The translations under genes were made by a program, and so were the position numbers. The notes under the pieces were generated by a model that did no database searches, had not been told where the DNA came from, and saw only the letters and a program-made list of their open reading frames with translations. A stretch of DNA of 64,000 bases from Galaxea fascicularis (taxonomy: Eukaryota; Cnidaria; Anthozoa; Scleractinia; Euphylliidae), in contig OX419338.1 in NCBI GenBank assembly GCA_948470475.1, positions 30,203,182-30,267,181 on the forward strand, in the 5' to 3' direction. Shown one piece after another: positions 11,467 through 18,614 of this stretch (its first letter is position 1; each line of letters starts with the position of its first letter).

Positions 11467-11722
11467 CAATACCCTAGGGGCTTGACATCATCAAAAAATG
11501 ATGACATCATAATCTAAAAATATTATAGTGACATCATCGGGATGGGGTGTCATTGGAAGTATTACGTCATAATCTTAAAATAGGTAGAATGATGCAATAC
11601 CCTAGGGGCTTGACATCATCAAAAAATGATGACATCATAATCTAAAAATATTATAGTGACATCATCGGGATGGGGTGTCATTGGAAGTATTACCGTCATA
11701 ATCTTAAAATAGGTAGAATGAT
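11467..11722 (+). repeat. Two 128-bp subterminal direct repeats (left)
   Basis: ACCCTAGGGG and the following sequence recur at 11471 and 11599. Each unit has TGACATCATC, then TCATCA-A5-TGATGA as a short inverted repeat. The second unit differs by one inserted C in ATTACCGTCATAAT. Repeats so close to the tip are candidates for integrase or replication-protein binding. Confidence 0.8.
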
Positions 11723-11824
11723 GTCATAGAATTATTTTTTTAGTACCAGAGGCCATATGATTTTTTCATTATAAATACGTTGGAACGTCAAAGGTATGCT
11801 ATCTTGAGCAACTAGCAAAGGAAG

Positions 11825-12304
11825 TTGAATACACAGCTTGAAATCATGATTGGTAAATATCAAAGAAGAACTCTACTGGTGGATGAAATTGAAATACAAG
11901 CACTGCTGCTAAGAAATAAAATTACCGACATTATACAGGATGAATTTGCCCGAGAAATGAATTACCTGGTGTATGAAGAAGCGAGGCGTTGTTGTGAGGG
12001 ATGCCAAATCGATGACCCAAGTCAGATGCATCACGATTGCATGATGAAGGAGGAGGAAGAAATATGGATCTGTCACTACAAGGAAGCAAAAAGGCATTTA
12101 AAAGTTGATAAACTGTGGTCAGCGATTGAAGAACAAATACATAAAAAATTAGATGTTTATCTGGAGGACTCGTGGTTGAAGTATTTATTTCACCTGGTCA
12201 AAGTGGATGAAACAAGTGCATATCTTATGTATAAAAACTTTCAAAGAAAGCAAAACGAAAGTGAAGATGAATGCCTGAGACTTGGATGCTATGAATATGA
12301 GTGA
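11825..12304 (+). CDS. Polinton-like accessory protein, 159 residues (left copy)
   Basis: Intact 159-codon gene about 410 bp from the element tip. The protein is acidic and helix-rich, with a cysteine/histidine cluster near residues 56-72 (CCEGC, then HHDC) that could bind a metal ion. I do not recognise a named family; proteins with a similar Cys-Gly-Cys plus His-Cys cluster seem to recur in cnidarian Polinton-like elements, but I cannot verify that here. The second identical copy is in the right repeat. Start chosen as the only upstream Met in frame. AATAAA follows the stop at about 12340. No signal peptide or membrane segment. Confidence 0.7.
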   Translation: MNTQLEIMIGKYQRRTLLVDEIEIQALLLRNKITDIIQDEFAREMNYLVYEEARRCCEGCQIDDPSQMHHDCMMKEEEEIWICHYKEAKRHLKVDKLWSAIEEQIHKKLDVYLEDSWLKYLFHLVKVDETSAYLMYKNFQRKQNESEDECLRLGCYEYE

Positions 12305-12452
12305 AATGGAGTTTTAGTTTCCTGTAAAATTAAGTGTTTTTAATAAAGTTCATGATGTGAAATGATGTGTGAGCATTGTTGTATTCAATTACTTTTGTTG
12401 TTTAACGTATTAGATCTGTACAGTATTGAGAACAAAGAAATGATTGTAGTAT

Positions 12453-12572
12453 TTACCTCGCCTTGATAAAGTAGATGAAAGAAGAGCATATGAAATGTAT
12501 AAAAACTTTGAACGAGAGCAAAACGAAACTCAAGACGAATGTTTGAAGTTTGGTTGTTATGAATACAAGTGA
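12453..12572 (+). pseudogene. Partial tandem copy of the 159-residue gene's 3' end (left)
   Basis: The frame ends in KVDERRAYEMYKNFEREQNE and then DECLKFGCYEYK-stop, a diverged copy of the C-terminal 40 residues of the neighbouring 159-residue protein. The following AATAAAGTTCAT is also repeated, so a block of about 275 bp was duplicated. It has no start codon; it may be a decayed gene or an alternative 3' exon. Confidence 0.65.
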
Positions 12573-12696
12573 AATAAAATTATAAACACTGTTTGTGTAA
12601 AACTAATTGTTTTTCAATAAAGTTCATTACTTGAAGGAGTTCATTGTTCTATTCAAATAGCACTATAAACAATGTTTATTTCACCAAGAACAACAG

Positions 12697-12900
12697 ATGG
12701 CTTCAATGAAGCAACTTCGATCATTTCAGCATAATATCTTTTCCATCAAACTCAACAAGATCGGCTTGAGTCCCTTTGACAACAAGCGATACATTTTGGG
12801 TAATGGTTGTGACACGCTTGCTTATGGACATTACACTTTAAGAGACGATAGCCTGGATCAACATGACCAGGAACTAATTGAATTATTAACAGATTTGTAA
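12697..12900 (+). CDS. Short conserved-looking protein, 67 residues (left copy)
   Basis: Open frame of 67 codons with the core FDNKRYILGNG ... LAYGHY and an acidic C-terminus. The core resembles the tail end of larger proteins in related elements, so it may be what is left of a longer deleted gene, which is speculative. It is kept identical in both terminal repeats. No signal peptide or membrane segment. It converges with the LRR gene. Confidence 0.5.
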   Translation: MASMKQLRSFQHNIFSIKLNKIGLSPFDNKRYILGNGCDTLAYGHYTLRDDSLDQHDQELIELLTDL

Positions 12901-13191
12901 TTAAGTTTACCTTAGGTTAATGCCCAGAAGTTCAAGCGTATAATTTCTCCTTGCATTTCCTTAAATTTGCGATGAGATCGAAACTTTGCGGTGAGATCGT
13001 TTTTGTTTATAGTTTTGTTAGTTATGCAAGAAGAGATTGGAAGCGGATTACTCCTGGGACCTACGTAATCATATGTAAAAGTAATTAACGTTGATGTAAA
13101 TAAAACAATGAAGACGGAAAAACAATGCCTGGATTGTTGTGTTCACAAGTCTCCGTCGAACGAAACTAAATTTACATTTAAAGTGTGAGGT

Positions 13192-13398
13192 TTATAATTC
13201 AGTTGTTCGGATAAAAATTACATCTTCCTCACTTTGATTATCTTCCTCATCACCTTCGAATTTTAGTGGTAACAGATCGAGCATTACCGATGGTGGGCGT
13301 TGTGAGAGTCTTGATTTCCAACATCGAATGATCAATCGAAAAAAATTACTGTTGTGGGTAGGATTACCAGAGTTGCAATCAGCGGATAAATGTACCAA
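13192..13398 (-). CDS. Overlapping -1 frame next to the LRR gene (left copy)
   Basis: A second frame, -1 relative to the LRR gene, is open across the end of that gene and runs on for 48 codons past it. The part past the stop begins basic (RLIIRCWKSR) and ends acidic (EGDEEDNQSEED). Basic residues right after a membrane helix suit a stop-transfer signal. It may be expressed by frameshifting, by splicing, or not at all. Unchanged in the right repeat. Confidence 0.4.
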   Translation of the reverse strand: MVHLSADCNSGNPTHNSNFFRLIIRCWKSRLSQRPPSVMLDLLPLKFEGDEEDNQSEEDVIFIRTTEL

Positions 13399-13898
13399 AG
13401 TACTTGATTTGAAGTTTTTACTCTTGAGCTTTGCGTTGTGAGATGTGTAGTGAAATTTCCTGAGATGCTTGGTTTAGAGTTAAGTGACAACGGATGATAC
13501 GTAGATGGTTTTGTTTCGTGGGTAGCTGGAATCTCTGAAGTAAAATACCTTGGAATCTTGGTGGATGAAAACTTGCAATCAGAAATGATATTGATTAACT
13601 TGGATGGTTGTAAACGCGTGATATCTTGACATAATAGCGGATTATTATCCCGCAGATCCAAAAGTACAACCTGTGGAAGCACTTTAAATACAGACGTGAA
13701 ATTGAGGTGTTTGAGGTAATTGTCGCGAAGTAAAATCGATGTATAGTTGTCCAGGGTTGACGTTGCATGCGGCATTGAACGAAGACCAACACTGGTGCAA
13801 TCAATAACCCTCAGCTCCTCGTGACAACGGCATTTTCCTTCTAAGCATGCATTACTGTAGCCTAATAATACAAGCGTGAAGATAATGATGCTGAACAT
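13332..13898 (-). CDS. LRR cell-surface-like membrane protein (left copy)
   Basis: Type I membrane protein of 188 residues from the Met that starts a signal peptide (upstream in-frame Met at 13952 gives 206). Order: signal peptide (MFSIIIFTLVLLG), cysteine-rich LRR N-cap (C-x-GKCRC then C), about two to three leucine-rich repeats (LDNYTSILLRDNYLK, VVLLDLRDNN), a Ser/Thr-rich stalk with N-glycosylation sites, and a C-terminal membrane helix (WYIYPLIATLVILP). This is a cellular receptor-like architecture, probably captured from a host. In an animal virus-like element it could act at the cell surface or in a virion membrane, but the role is unknown. The zero frame stops right after the membrane helix. 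An overlapping -1 frame (to 13192) holds a basic then acidic stretch that would suit a cytoplasmic tail. Confidence 0.75.
   Translation of the reverse strand: MFSIIIFTLVLLGYSNACLEGKCRCHEELRVIDCTSVGLRSMPHATSTLDNYTSILLRDNYLKHLNFTSVFKVLPQVVLLDLRDNNPLLCQDITRLQPSKLINIISDCKFSSTKIPRYFTSEIPATHETKPSTYHPLSLNSKPSISGNFTTHLTTQSSRVKTSNQVLWYIYPLIATLVILPTTVIFFD
13338..13344 (-). promoter_or_regulatory. Candidate -1 ribosomal slippery heptamer (left copy)
   Basis: Seven T residues followed by C place T_TTT_TTC in the zero frame of the LRR gene, two codons before its stop. The -1 frame is open for 48 further codons. This fits the X_XXY_YYZ rule. No stimulatory structure was verified. Confidence 0.4.
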
Positions 13899-14196
13899 AT
13901 TGGAATCTTTCTGAAAATGTACATTAGGTGAGAAATTCGAGATTTCCTCCACAGAGAAATTATTAACTTGTTTAGTGATTTATCAGTGATTTTTACAGAG
14001 ATAAGGAAAAACGTTTATTGAAAGCGCGCGCGTTTGCTTTCCTCTCACGATCTCCACGCGCAATTCCACGCGTGCTCTCAGGGAAAAACACAACGATAAA
14101 GAGTGGCGTTTTTGGCGTTTTCGGCGATTTTGGCTTGATAAATGTAGCTTTACATATAGATTTATTCAGTTGTAATCCAACTTTCACAGAGATAAC
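13899..14196. promoter_or_regulatory. Inner repeat end, likely divergent promoter (left)
   Basis: Lies between the divergent LRR and zinc-finger genes. The inner part (about 14020-14110) is GC-rich (GCGCGCGCG, CCACGCGCAATTCCACGCG), unlike its AT-rich surroundings. The same block at the right repeat sits between integrase and the second LRR copy, so each block could drive an outward LRR gene and an inward gene cluster. Confidence 0.45.
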
Positions 14197-14397
14197 ATGG
14201 TGCGGAGGAAATGTAAACATTGTCCAATACCAGGTTGTGGGTCAAAATTTTTAGTTCGATTAGCAGATCATTTAACTCACGTACACGGATTATCAGAGTT
14301 AGAACGCAAATACTGGTTGCAATTCGCTAAGTTACAAACAACCAACATGGTTCGTGTTTACGTGAAAGAGGCTGAACCTAAAACAGTTTTTGTATAA
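14197..14397 (+). CDS. Small zinc-finger-like protein
   Basis: 66 residues. The N-terminal half has CKHCPIPGC, then a spaced HLTHVH, which looks like a single C2H2-type zinc finger (residues about 6-30), followed by a charged helix. It could bind DNA or RNA, perhaps as an early regulator, but this is inferred from the finger only. First gene of the rightward block, about 60 bp inside the terminal repeat boundary, so it probably uses the promoter in the repeat. The stop lies 37 bp before the ATPase start. Confidence 0.6.
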   Translation: MVRRKCKHCPIPGCGSKFLVRLADHLTHVHGLSELERKYWLQFAKLQTTNMVRVYVKEAEPKTVFV

Positions 14398-14434
14398 AGC
14401 AAAGTCATCGTGGTTAAAACAGTCAGTTGTAATC

Positions 14435-15076
14435 ATGGACCCAAGACTTAAACATCCCTTCCCTGCGCTTATTGCTGGCCCCACCTGTTGTGGAAAAACT
14501 CAATTTGTAAAGCGTCTGCTAGAAGCTGGAGAAGAAATGATCCAGGGCGCACCAGAAAAGATCGTATGGTGTTATGGAATTTATCAACCGACCTATGATG
14601 AAATGCAAAGGACTATTCCTAACCTCACATTTATCGAAGGAGTTCCAAGTGATTTGGAATCTATGATAAATCCATCTATTCGAAATCTTGTGGTCCTCGA
14701 CGACTTAATGCAAGAGCTTAGTAACAATGAGAGAATAACCAGTTTGTTTACGAAAGGATGCCATCATCGGAATCTAAGTGTGATATTTCTTCTCCAAAAC
14801 ATTTTTCACCGCGGAAAAGAGCTGAGAGATATGAGCTTAAATTGTCACTATTTGATTCTCTTCAAATCTCCGCGGGATAGCAGCCAGATTAGTCACTTGG
14901 CTAAGCAGATGTTTCCTGGACATGTAAAATACATGCAAGAATCATTCCAAGACGCAACCAGCAGACCTTATGGATATTTGTTGTGTGACCTTAAACCGGA
15001 AACACCGACTGATTTCCGGTTACGTAGCCACATTTTCCCAGGAGAGACTCAATACGCCTATGTCAGAAAGATATAA
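14435..15076 (+). CDS. FtsK/HerA-type genome packaging ATPase
   Basis: 213 residues from the chosen Met (MDPRLKHPF); an upstream in-frame Met at 14390 would overlap the previous gene. Walker A GPTCCGKT lies near residue 15; Walker B VVLDD lies near residue 86 with hydrophobic flank NLVVLDD. The length and spacing fit the A32-like/FtsK-HerA packaging ATPases of Polintons and adintoviruses, which power loading of DNA into capsids. The 3' end overlaps the next gene by 17 bp. All motifs are intact, so it may be functional. Located in the rightward block with the zinc finger and small basic protein. Confidence 0.88.
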   Translation: MDPRLKHPFPALIAGPTCCGKTQFVKRLLEAGEEMIQGAPEKIVWCYGIYQPTYDEMQRTIPNLTFIEGVPSDLESMINPSIRNLVVLDDLMQELSNNERITSLFTKGCHHRNLSVIFLLQNIFHRGKELRDMSLNCHYLILFKSPRDSSQISHLAKQMFPGHVKYMQESFQDATSRPYGYLLCDLKPETPTDFRLRSHIFPGETQYAYVRKI

Positions 15077-15437
15077 AAGACTGTATCATGGTTCTAAAAC
15101 TCAGTTGGCTATGGCTCAGCGACTAAGAAAGAACCACGACTTTTTGAAGCTTCTTGCCAAGTGTACTCCTGCTCAACGGAAGGCAATTTTAAAAGTAGCC
15201 GACGAGGCTTTAGTAAGAACTATTTGTGAGTGTATTTTAAACGTTCTTAAAGAAACGGTACCTGTTAGTAAACCAGCAAAAAGAAAACTTTTAGCTCACA
15301 AGAAATCTTTGATTGCTCTCGCCGAGAAAAGCACTCCACTTCGCAAGAAAAAGAAAATTTTGGTGCAACAGGGAGGAAACTTTTTAGGTTTATTGTTACC
15401 TCCCGTACTACGTGTGCTGAGCTCGATTCTCACCTAA
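15060..15437 (+). CDS. Small basic protein with hydrophobic tail, possible virion protein
   Basis: 125 residues from MSERYKRLYHG; a longer frame from 14970 overlaps the ATPase and is less likely. The middle is helical with conserved-looking cysteines (KCTPAQRKAILKVADEALVR, then ICECILNVL). Next comes a lysine-rich run and VQQGGN, followed by a hydrophobic tail (FLGLLLPPVLRVLSSIL). The LxQGG/VQQGG pattern resembles adenain-type cleavage sites ((I/L/M)xGG or similar), and the released tail would be amphipathic and membrane-active. That is an analogy with adenovirus small virion proteins, not a homology I can show. Two bp upstream of the next gene. Confidence 0.55.
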   Translation: MSERYKRLYHGSKTQLAMAQRLRKNHDFLKLLAKCTPAQRKAILKVADEALVRTICECILNVLKETVPVSKPAKRKLLAHKKSLIALAEKSTPLRKKKKILVQQGGNFLGLLLPPVLRVLSSILT

Positions 15438-15439
15438 AA

Positions 15440-16216
15440 ATGAATTATACACGACGCATGGTTCTCGTCCCTGAGAATACACTGGAGCGAATGCAGCAAC
15501 GCCAGCAGATATTAACGCCACCTGTGACACAAACTCTGAAAAACTTAGACAGTGAAATGAATGATATTTTATCCAGTAAACAGCTAAATGATGAAGAGAA
15601 AGCAAGACTCTATAATCAAGTCCTGCAGCGCTATCTGACTTACTATGATCAGCGAAAAGGTCAACCACTTCACGTAAAATTAGCAACCCCCAAGTCCTTG
15701 GAAACTCCTAAACCCAAAGAGATTAAAGAAAGTAGTAAAGAATCCTCTGAAGTGGAAACTACTATTCCAACTGCAGTGGAGGAGGAGGTGATGAAAAGTG
15801 TGCCAAAGCTCTACAAAACTGGGGCTAGACAACTGTTAGATAAGATTAAAGAAAATCGAGATGTGTTGAATTGGAATGAAAAAGGGGAACTGATGTATGA
15901 AAAAAAACCCATTACAGGAAGTCACGTGGTGGATTTAGTGAATGACATTCTACGTCAGCGAAAAGGATTCGAGCCGATCGGCTGGTCAGTTTTTGCAAGA
16001 GGTCTGGCACGAATGAATATTCCTGAGAACATAGTCCGAAATCCACAAAGGCAGAGCGCCATCCGGGAATTTAAGACAAGAGTGAGAGAAGAGACACCTG
16101 AGAGCCCCACACGTTGGTTACCTACACCACCCACTACAAGCTCAGCCCCCGTGAACAAGCAAAGGCGAAGAGTAGCAAGTCCGCGCCCCCAAGCTGTTCG
16201 TTGGTTACGTTTATAA
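15440..16216 (+). CDS. Polinton-like protein of unknown function, 258 residues
   Basis: Intact. The N-terminal 80 residues are helical (ENTLERMQQRQQI ... EEKARLYNQVLQRYLTYYD). A charged Lys/Glu/Ser linker follows (about 85-125). The C-terminal half has a compact segment (LLDKIKENRDVLNWNEKGEL, then GSHVVDLVNDILR and GWSVFARGLARMNIP), then a Pro/Arg-rich tail. No catalytic motif recognised. It is always-cytoplasmic looking, with no signal or membrane segment. The location at the end of the rightward block beside the ATPase and basic protein suggests a virion or assembly role, which is inference. A polyadenylation signal follows at 16269. Confidence 0.6.
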   Translation: MNYTRRMVLVPENTLERMQQRQQILTPPVTQTLKNLDSEMNDILSSKQLNDEEKARLYNQVLQRYLTYYDQRKGQPLHVKLATPKSLETPKPKEIKESSKESSEVETTIPTAVEEEVMKSVPKLYKTGARQLLDKIKENRDVLNWNEKGELMYEKKPITGSHVVDLVNDILRQRKGFEPIGWSVFARGLARMNIPENIVRNPQRQSAIREFKTRVREETPESPTRWLPTPPTTSSAPVNKQRRRVASPRPQAVRWLRL

Positions 16217-16290
16217 ATAATTAAAACAGACATTTTTATTAGTGTAGATTTCTTTATTTTAATCACTCAATAAAATATGTTTAAACTAAA
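16217..16290. terminator. Shared convergent polyadenylation region
   Basis: Only 74 bp separate the convergent gene blocks. AATAAA on the plus strand is at 16269-16274; its minus-strand counterpart (TTTATT) is at 16253-16258. The two mRNAs probably overlap at their 3' ends. Confidence 0.6.
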
Positions 16291-16821
16291 TTACATGGTG
16301 TTTTTATTGTGTTGTGCTATTGCTCTTTGTTTCTTTACATCAGTATGAAATTTCGGGAGACTAAAAGGAAACCGTTTTTCGATAAACCGTTGTACAAGAA
16401 AATCATTTCTACTTTTGTTACTAGAAAATCGATTTACAATGGTGCTCATGCTAACTTGGCGGGAGCGAAATAAGCCATAATACAAGCAATAGTGACCACA
16501 CACTTTAGAGTTGATACTTTGCAATGTCACAGAGTTAAAGCTCCAGTCACTGGAATTATTGTTCAAAAACGAAGAAACTGTTTTAGTATAATTGCTTGGG
16601 GGTAATCCATAAGAGTCGAAAAATTCTCCTTTTTGATCTTTTGTGAAATAAAACGCAACCCAGTGCGATCCAGGCTTCTCACTTGTATCCACGTTGGCAA
16701 TAAACAAGGCTGGGAAGGACGCAACACTTGCAGGTAGTTTATCTGAAGGATACACTCCTTGAAACACACCACGCGTATATCTATCCTTTCTCAAGATGAT
16801 CGTTAGCTGAACGGTATCCAT
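16291..16821 (-). CDS. Adenain-like (C5/Ulp1-fold) cysteine protease
   Basis: 176 residues. The catalytic set is visible in order: His53 in GSHWVAF, Asp69 in FFDSYG, Gln101 in LQS (oxyanion) and Cys108 in CGHYCLYY. These match adenovirus maturation proteases and the related Polinton PRO genes, which cut capsid precursors. Its length is close to the usual 180-210. The start codon lies one base from the major capsid stop, so the gene is probably last on a shared transcript (integrase side to protease). All catalytic residues are present. Confidence 0.88.
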   Translation of the reverse strand: MDTVQLTIILRKDRYTRGVFQGVYPSDKLPASVASFPALFIANVDTSEKPGSHWVAFYFTKDQKGEFFDSYGLPPSNYTKTVSSFLNNNSSDWSFNSVTLQSINSKVCGHYCLYYGLFRSRQVSMSTIVNRFSSNKSRNDFLVQRFIEKRFPFSLPKFHTDVKKQRAIAQHNKNTM

Positions 16822-16822
16822 G

Positions 16823-18157
16823 TTAGTTTGTGTAGTCGTACAAAACGTTCCGACTCACGTCAATCTCGATCACATTTTGAAACTCCGCGTAGATGATAAG
16901 GTTGACTGTATTGGCGAGTGGCTGAGCAAAATGAAGTTCTACTCGCAGGTTACCTTGTTTTGTAAGCTCGAAATGATCACCTGTGCAGTGGTCTGGAGAC
17001 AAGTCAAAGCAGAACACTGTGTAGCCAGAACCATAATCTCCTCTATTTATTTGATTACCAGCGTCCTGGGAGAGCTTTCCTGTTCCAGAAAAAAGGCTTT
17101 GAAATCCGGCTATGAAATTTTGACCACCAGCCTCACTAAATTTGAGAAACAGGGGTTTTCGGGGTATCTGTTCCCCGTCCACGTAAACCCCCACTTGTGT
17201 TAGGTTGTGATGCTTGAAGTTATACGGGTTGGACCCGTATGTCCCGTTATAAGCTTCTGTATCCACCAGTGCAAACACCAGACGCTTTGGAATGTTTCCC
17301 AAGAAGAGATTGTCTGGTGTAAAGCTGCTGAATCCACTTGGTATGGAGAGAACTTTACAATCCACTCGGCGAATGGGGTACTTGGCAGGCGTTTGTTTCA
17401 GAGCAACGGCATGTCCCAGAGTAATAGAAGAGGCCACTTTAACTTTTCGAACGTACAGAATTGCTTCACTGATAACAACTTTAAAATTAGCTCCGGGGAC
17501 TGATGAGACCAAGCAGAAGGAATTTTTAGCCCTGTTGAGCTTTAGTCTTAGATTAACTCCGTTCAAAATTAAACGGTCTTGGAAGAAAATGTCGCTGTGG
17601 ATTGGCCCCATCATGTCCACTGTGTTACTCCCCTTTGTAAATGTATGACGAGCTTTCAAACCCATATTAGCATCCGCATCGTCAGCCACAGGGTCCACGA
17701 CATCCATCTTTCCAGGAGTATCTTTGTAAAACATGGCCATAGATAGTTGACTTGATTTCGCATCTTCCCCATAGTTGAACAACGTTTCAATCATGGCACG
17801 ATAAGGGTAGGTGTTAGTCGATGGGGAAATCAGTCGCTCGTTCAAAGAGACATCCACCTGTGAAAACAGGGAATGTAGAAATAGATTCACGGGCCCCACT
17901 TTTGTCTCAGCTTCTATAGCGCCACCATCTGCCTTGGTAATCTTAGCTTTTACAAACAACTGGGTTTTTGCCAAATCTAAATATTCCTCTCCAGAGCGAG
18001 ATACGTTAAACTCGATCGGACCGCTCTCAGTGATGTTACTAAGGGGGTGATATTCAATCCATTGACCCTTGGTGATAGATGTTTGTGTAGCGGGAATGCT
18101 GAAAAGATCGAGTTCTGATTTTGTACACTCTTGAGATTCGTGGTGAACAAAAGCCAT
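16823..18157 (-). CDS. Major capsid protein candidate (F54H12.2-like)
   Basis: 444 residues. The N-terminus (SELDLFSIPATQTSI, then GQWIEYHPLS and GEEYLDLAKTQLFVKAKI) resembles the nematode transposon-derived protein F54H12.2 and its many cnidarian relatives, which are regarded as the double jelly-roll capsid proteins of Polinton-like elements. Beta-rich throughout, with no membrane segment or signal peptide. It is the largest virion gene and sits with protease, basic core-like and minor capsid genes in the usual order. The spacing is 1 bp to protease and 2 bp to the upstream basic gene. Fold assignment rests on family resemblance and position; a structure prediction was not run. Confidence 0.75.
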   Translation of the reverse strand: MAFVHHESQECTKSELDLFSIPATQTSITKGQWIEYHPLSNITESGPIEFNVSRSGEEYLDLAKTQLFVKAKITKADGGAIEAETKVGPVNLFLHSLFSQVDVSLNERLISPSTNTYPYRAMIETLFNYGEDAKSSQLSMAMFYKDTPGKMDVVDPVADDADANMGLKARHTFTKGSNTVDMMGPIHSDIFFQDRLILNGVNLRLKLNRAKNSFCLVSSVPGANFKVVISEAILYVRKVKVASSITLGHAVALKQTPAKYPIRRVDCKVLSIPSGFSSFTPDNLFLGNIPKRLVFALVDTEAYNGTYGSNPYNFKHHNLTQVGVYVDGEQIPRKPLFLKFSEAGGQNFIAGFQSLFSGTGKLSQDAGNQINRGDYGSGYTVFCFDLSPDHCTGDHFELTKQGNLRVELHFAQPLANTVNLIIYAEFQNVIEIDVSRNVLYDYTN

Positions 18158-18159
18158 TT

Positions 18160-18606
18160 CTAATTTAAGAAAGAAAATTTCTCTTCGGGTCTCTTTTTCT
18201 GCGGAGATGTTCTCTGTTTCTTGCCCGGGGGCGAACTGTTTTTTCTTGATCGCGCTTTCCTTTTTCTAACCTTTCGACCAGCGCCTGACTGCAATGAATT
18301 CTGGGAGGGCATGTCACCGAGGGCTTGTTTTACACGCTTTGATGTTGCCGTTTTCAGGTTTTCCCCTGCCAACATATCTTGTGCAACATTCACCCCCGTT
18401 TGTAAAGCTTTTTTTCCTAATGCTTTCACGCCTTGTTTCAGGTGAGGTGTTGCCCAACGGAAAAGACCTTTGAAAATGGAACCTAATCCATATCCTCTTT
18501 GTGAACGAGCACCGTGGAAAGCAGGTAGGTTTCCCCCCACTTGCTTCGCTTGATCAAGGTAGTACTGTTCGTAAAGTTTATGATTTGGAGTGTGAATTTT
18601 CTTCAT
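18160..18606 (-). CDS. Basic, amphipathic small virion-like protein
   Basis: 148 residues. An N-terminal stretch ends at QVGGN, a possible adenain-type site. Gly/aromatic sequence follows (GYGLGSIFKGLFRWATPH) and an amphipathic helix (ALGKKALQTGVNVAQDMLAG), then a highly basic tail (RKVRKRKARSRKNSSPPGKK). This combination recalls adenovirus pVI and pX core proteins: a membrane-active helix plus a DNA-condensing tail. The resemblance is one of layout only. It lies between minor and major capsid genes, 2 and 8 bp apart, which supports a structural role. Confidence 0.55.
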   Translation of the reverse strand: MKKIHTPNHKLYEQYYLDQAKQVGGNLPAFHGARSQRGYGLGSIFKGLFRWATPHLKQGVKALGKKALQTGVNVAQDMLAGENLKTATSKRVKQALGDMPSQNSLQSGAGRKVRKRKARSRKNSSPPGKKQRTSPQKKRPEEKFSFLN

Positions 18607-18614
18607 CTCACCAA

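Larger units (their letters stand above)
11413..14139 (+). repeat. Left terminal inverted repeat of the Polinton-like element
   Basis: A 2,727-bp repeat, near identical in inverse to 20572-23334. It contains the 128-bp subterminal repeats, the 159-residue gene, a broken partial copy of it, the 67-residue gene, the LRR membrane gene and a GC-rich promoter-like inner end. The identity ends after TTGGCTTGAT at 14139. Confidence 0.92.

Noticed and set aside
12697..12900. 67-residue gene as a surviving DNA polymerase B
   Set aside because: It has no exonuclease or polymerase motifs (no DTDS or similar); at most it could be the tail of some longer protein.
17207..18050. Plus-strand frames opposite the major capsid gene
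   Set aside because: Shadows of the 444-codon minus-strand gene.
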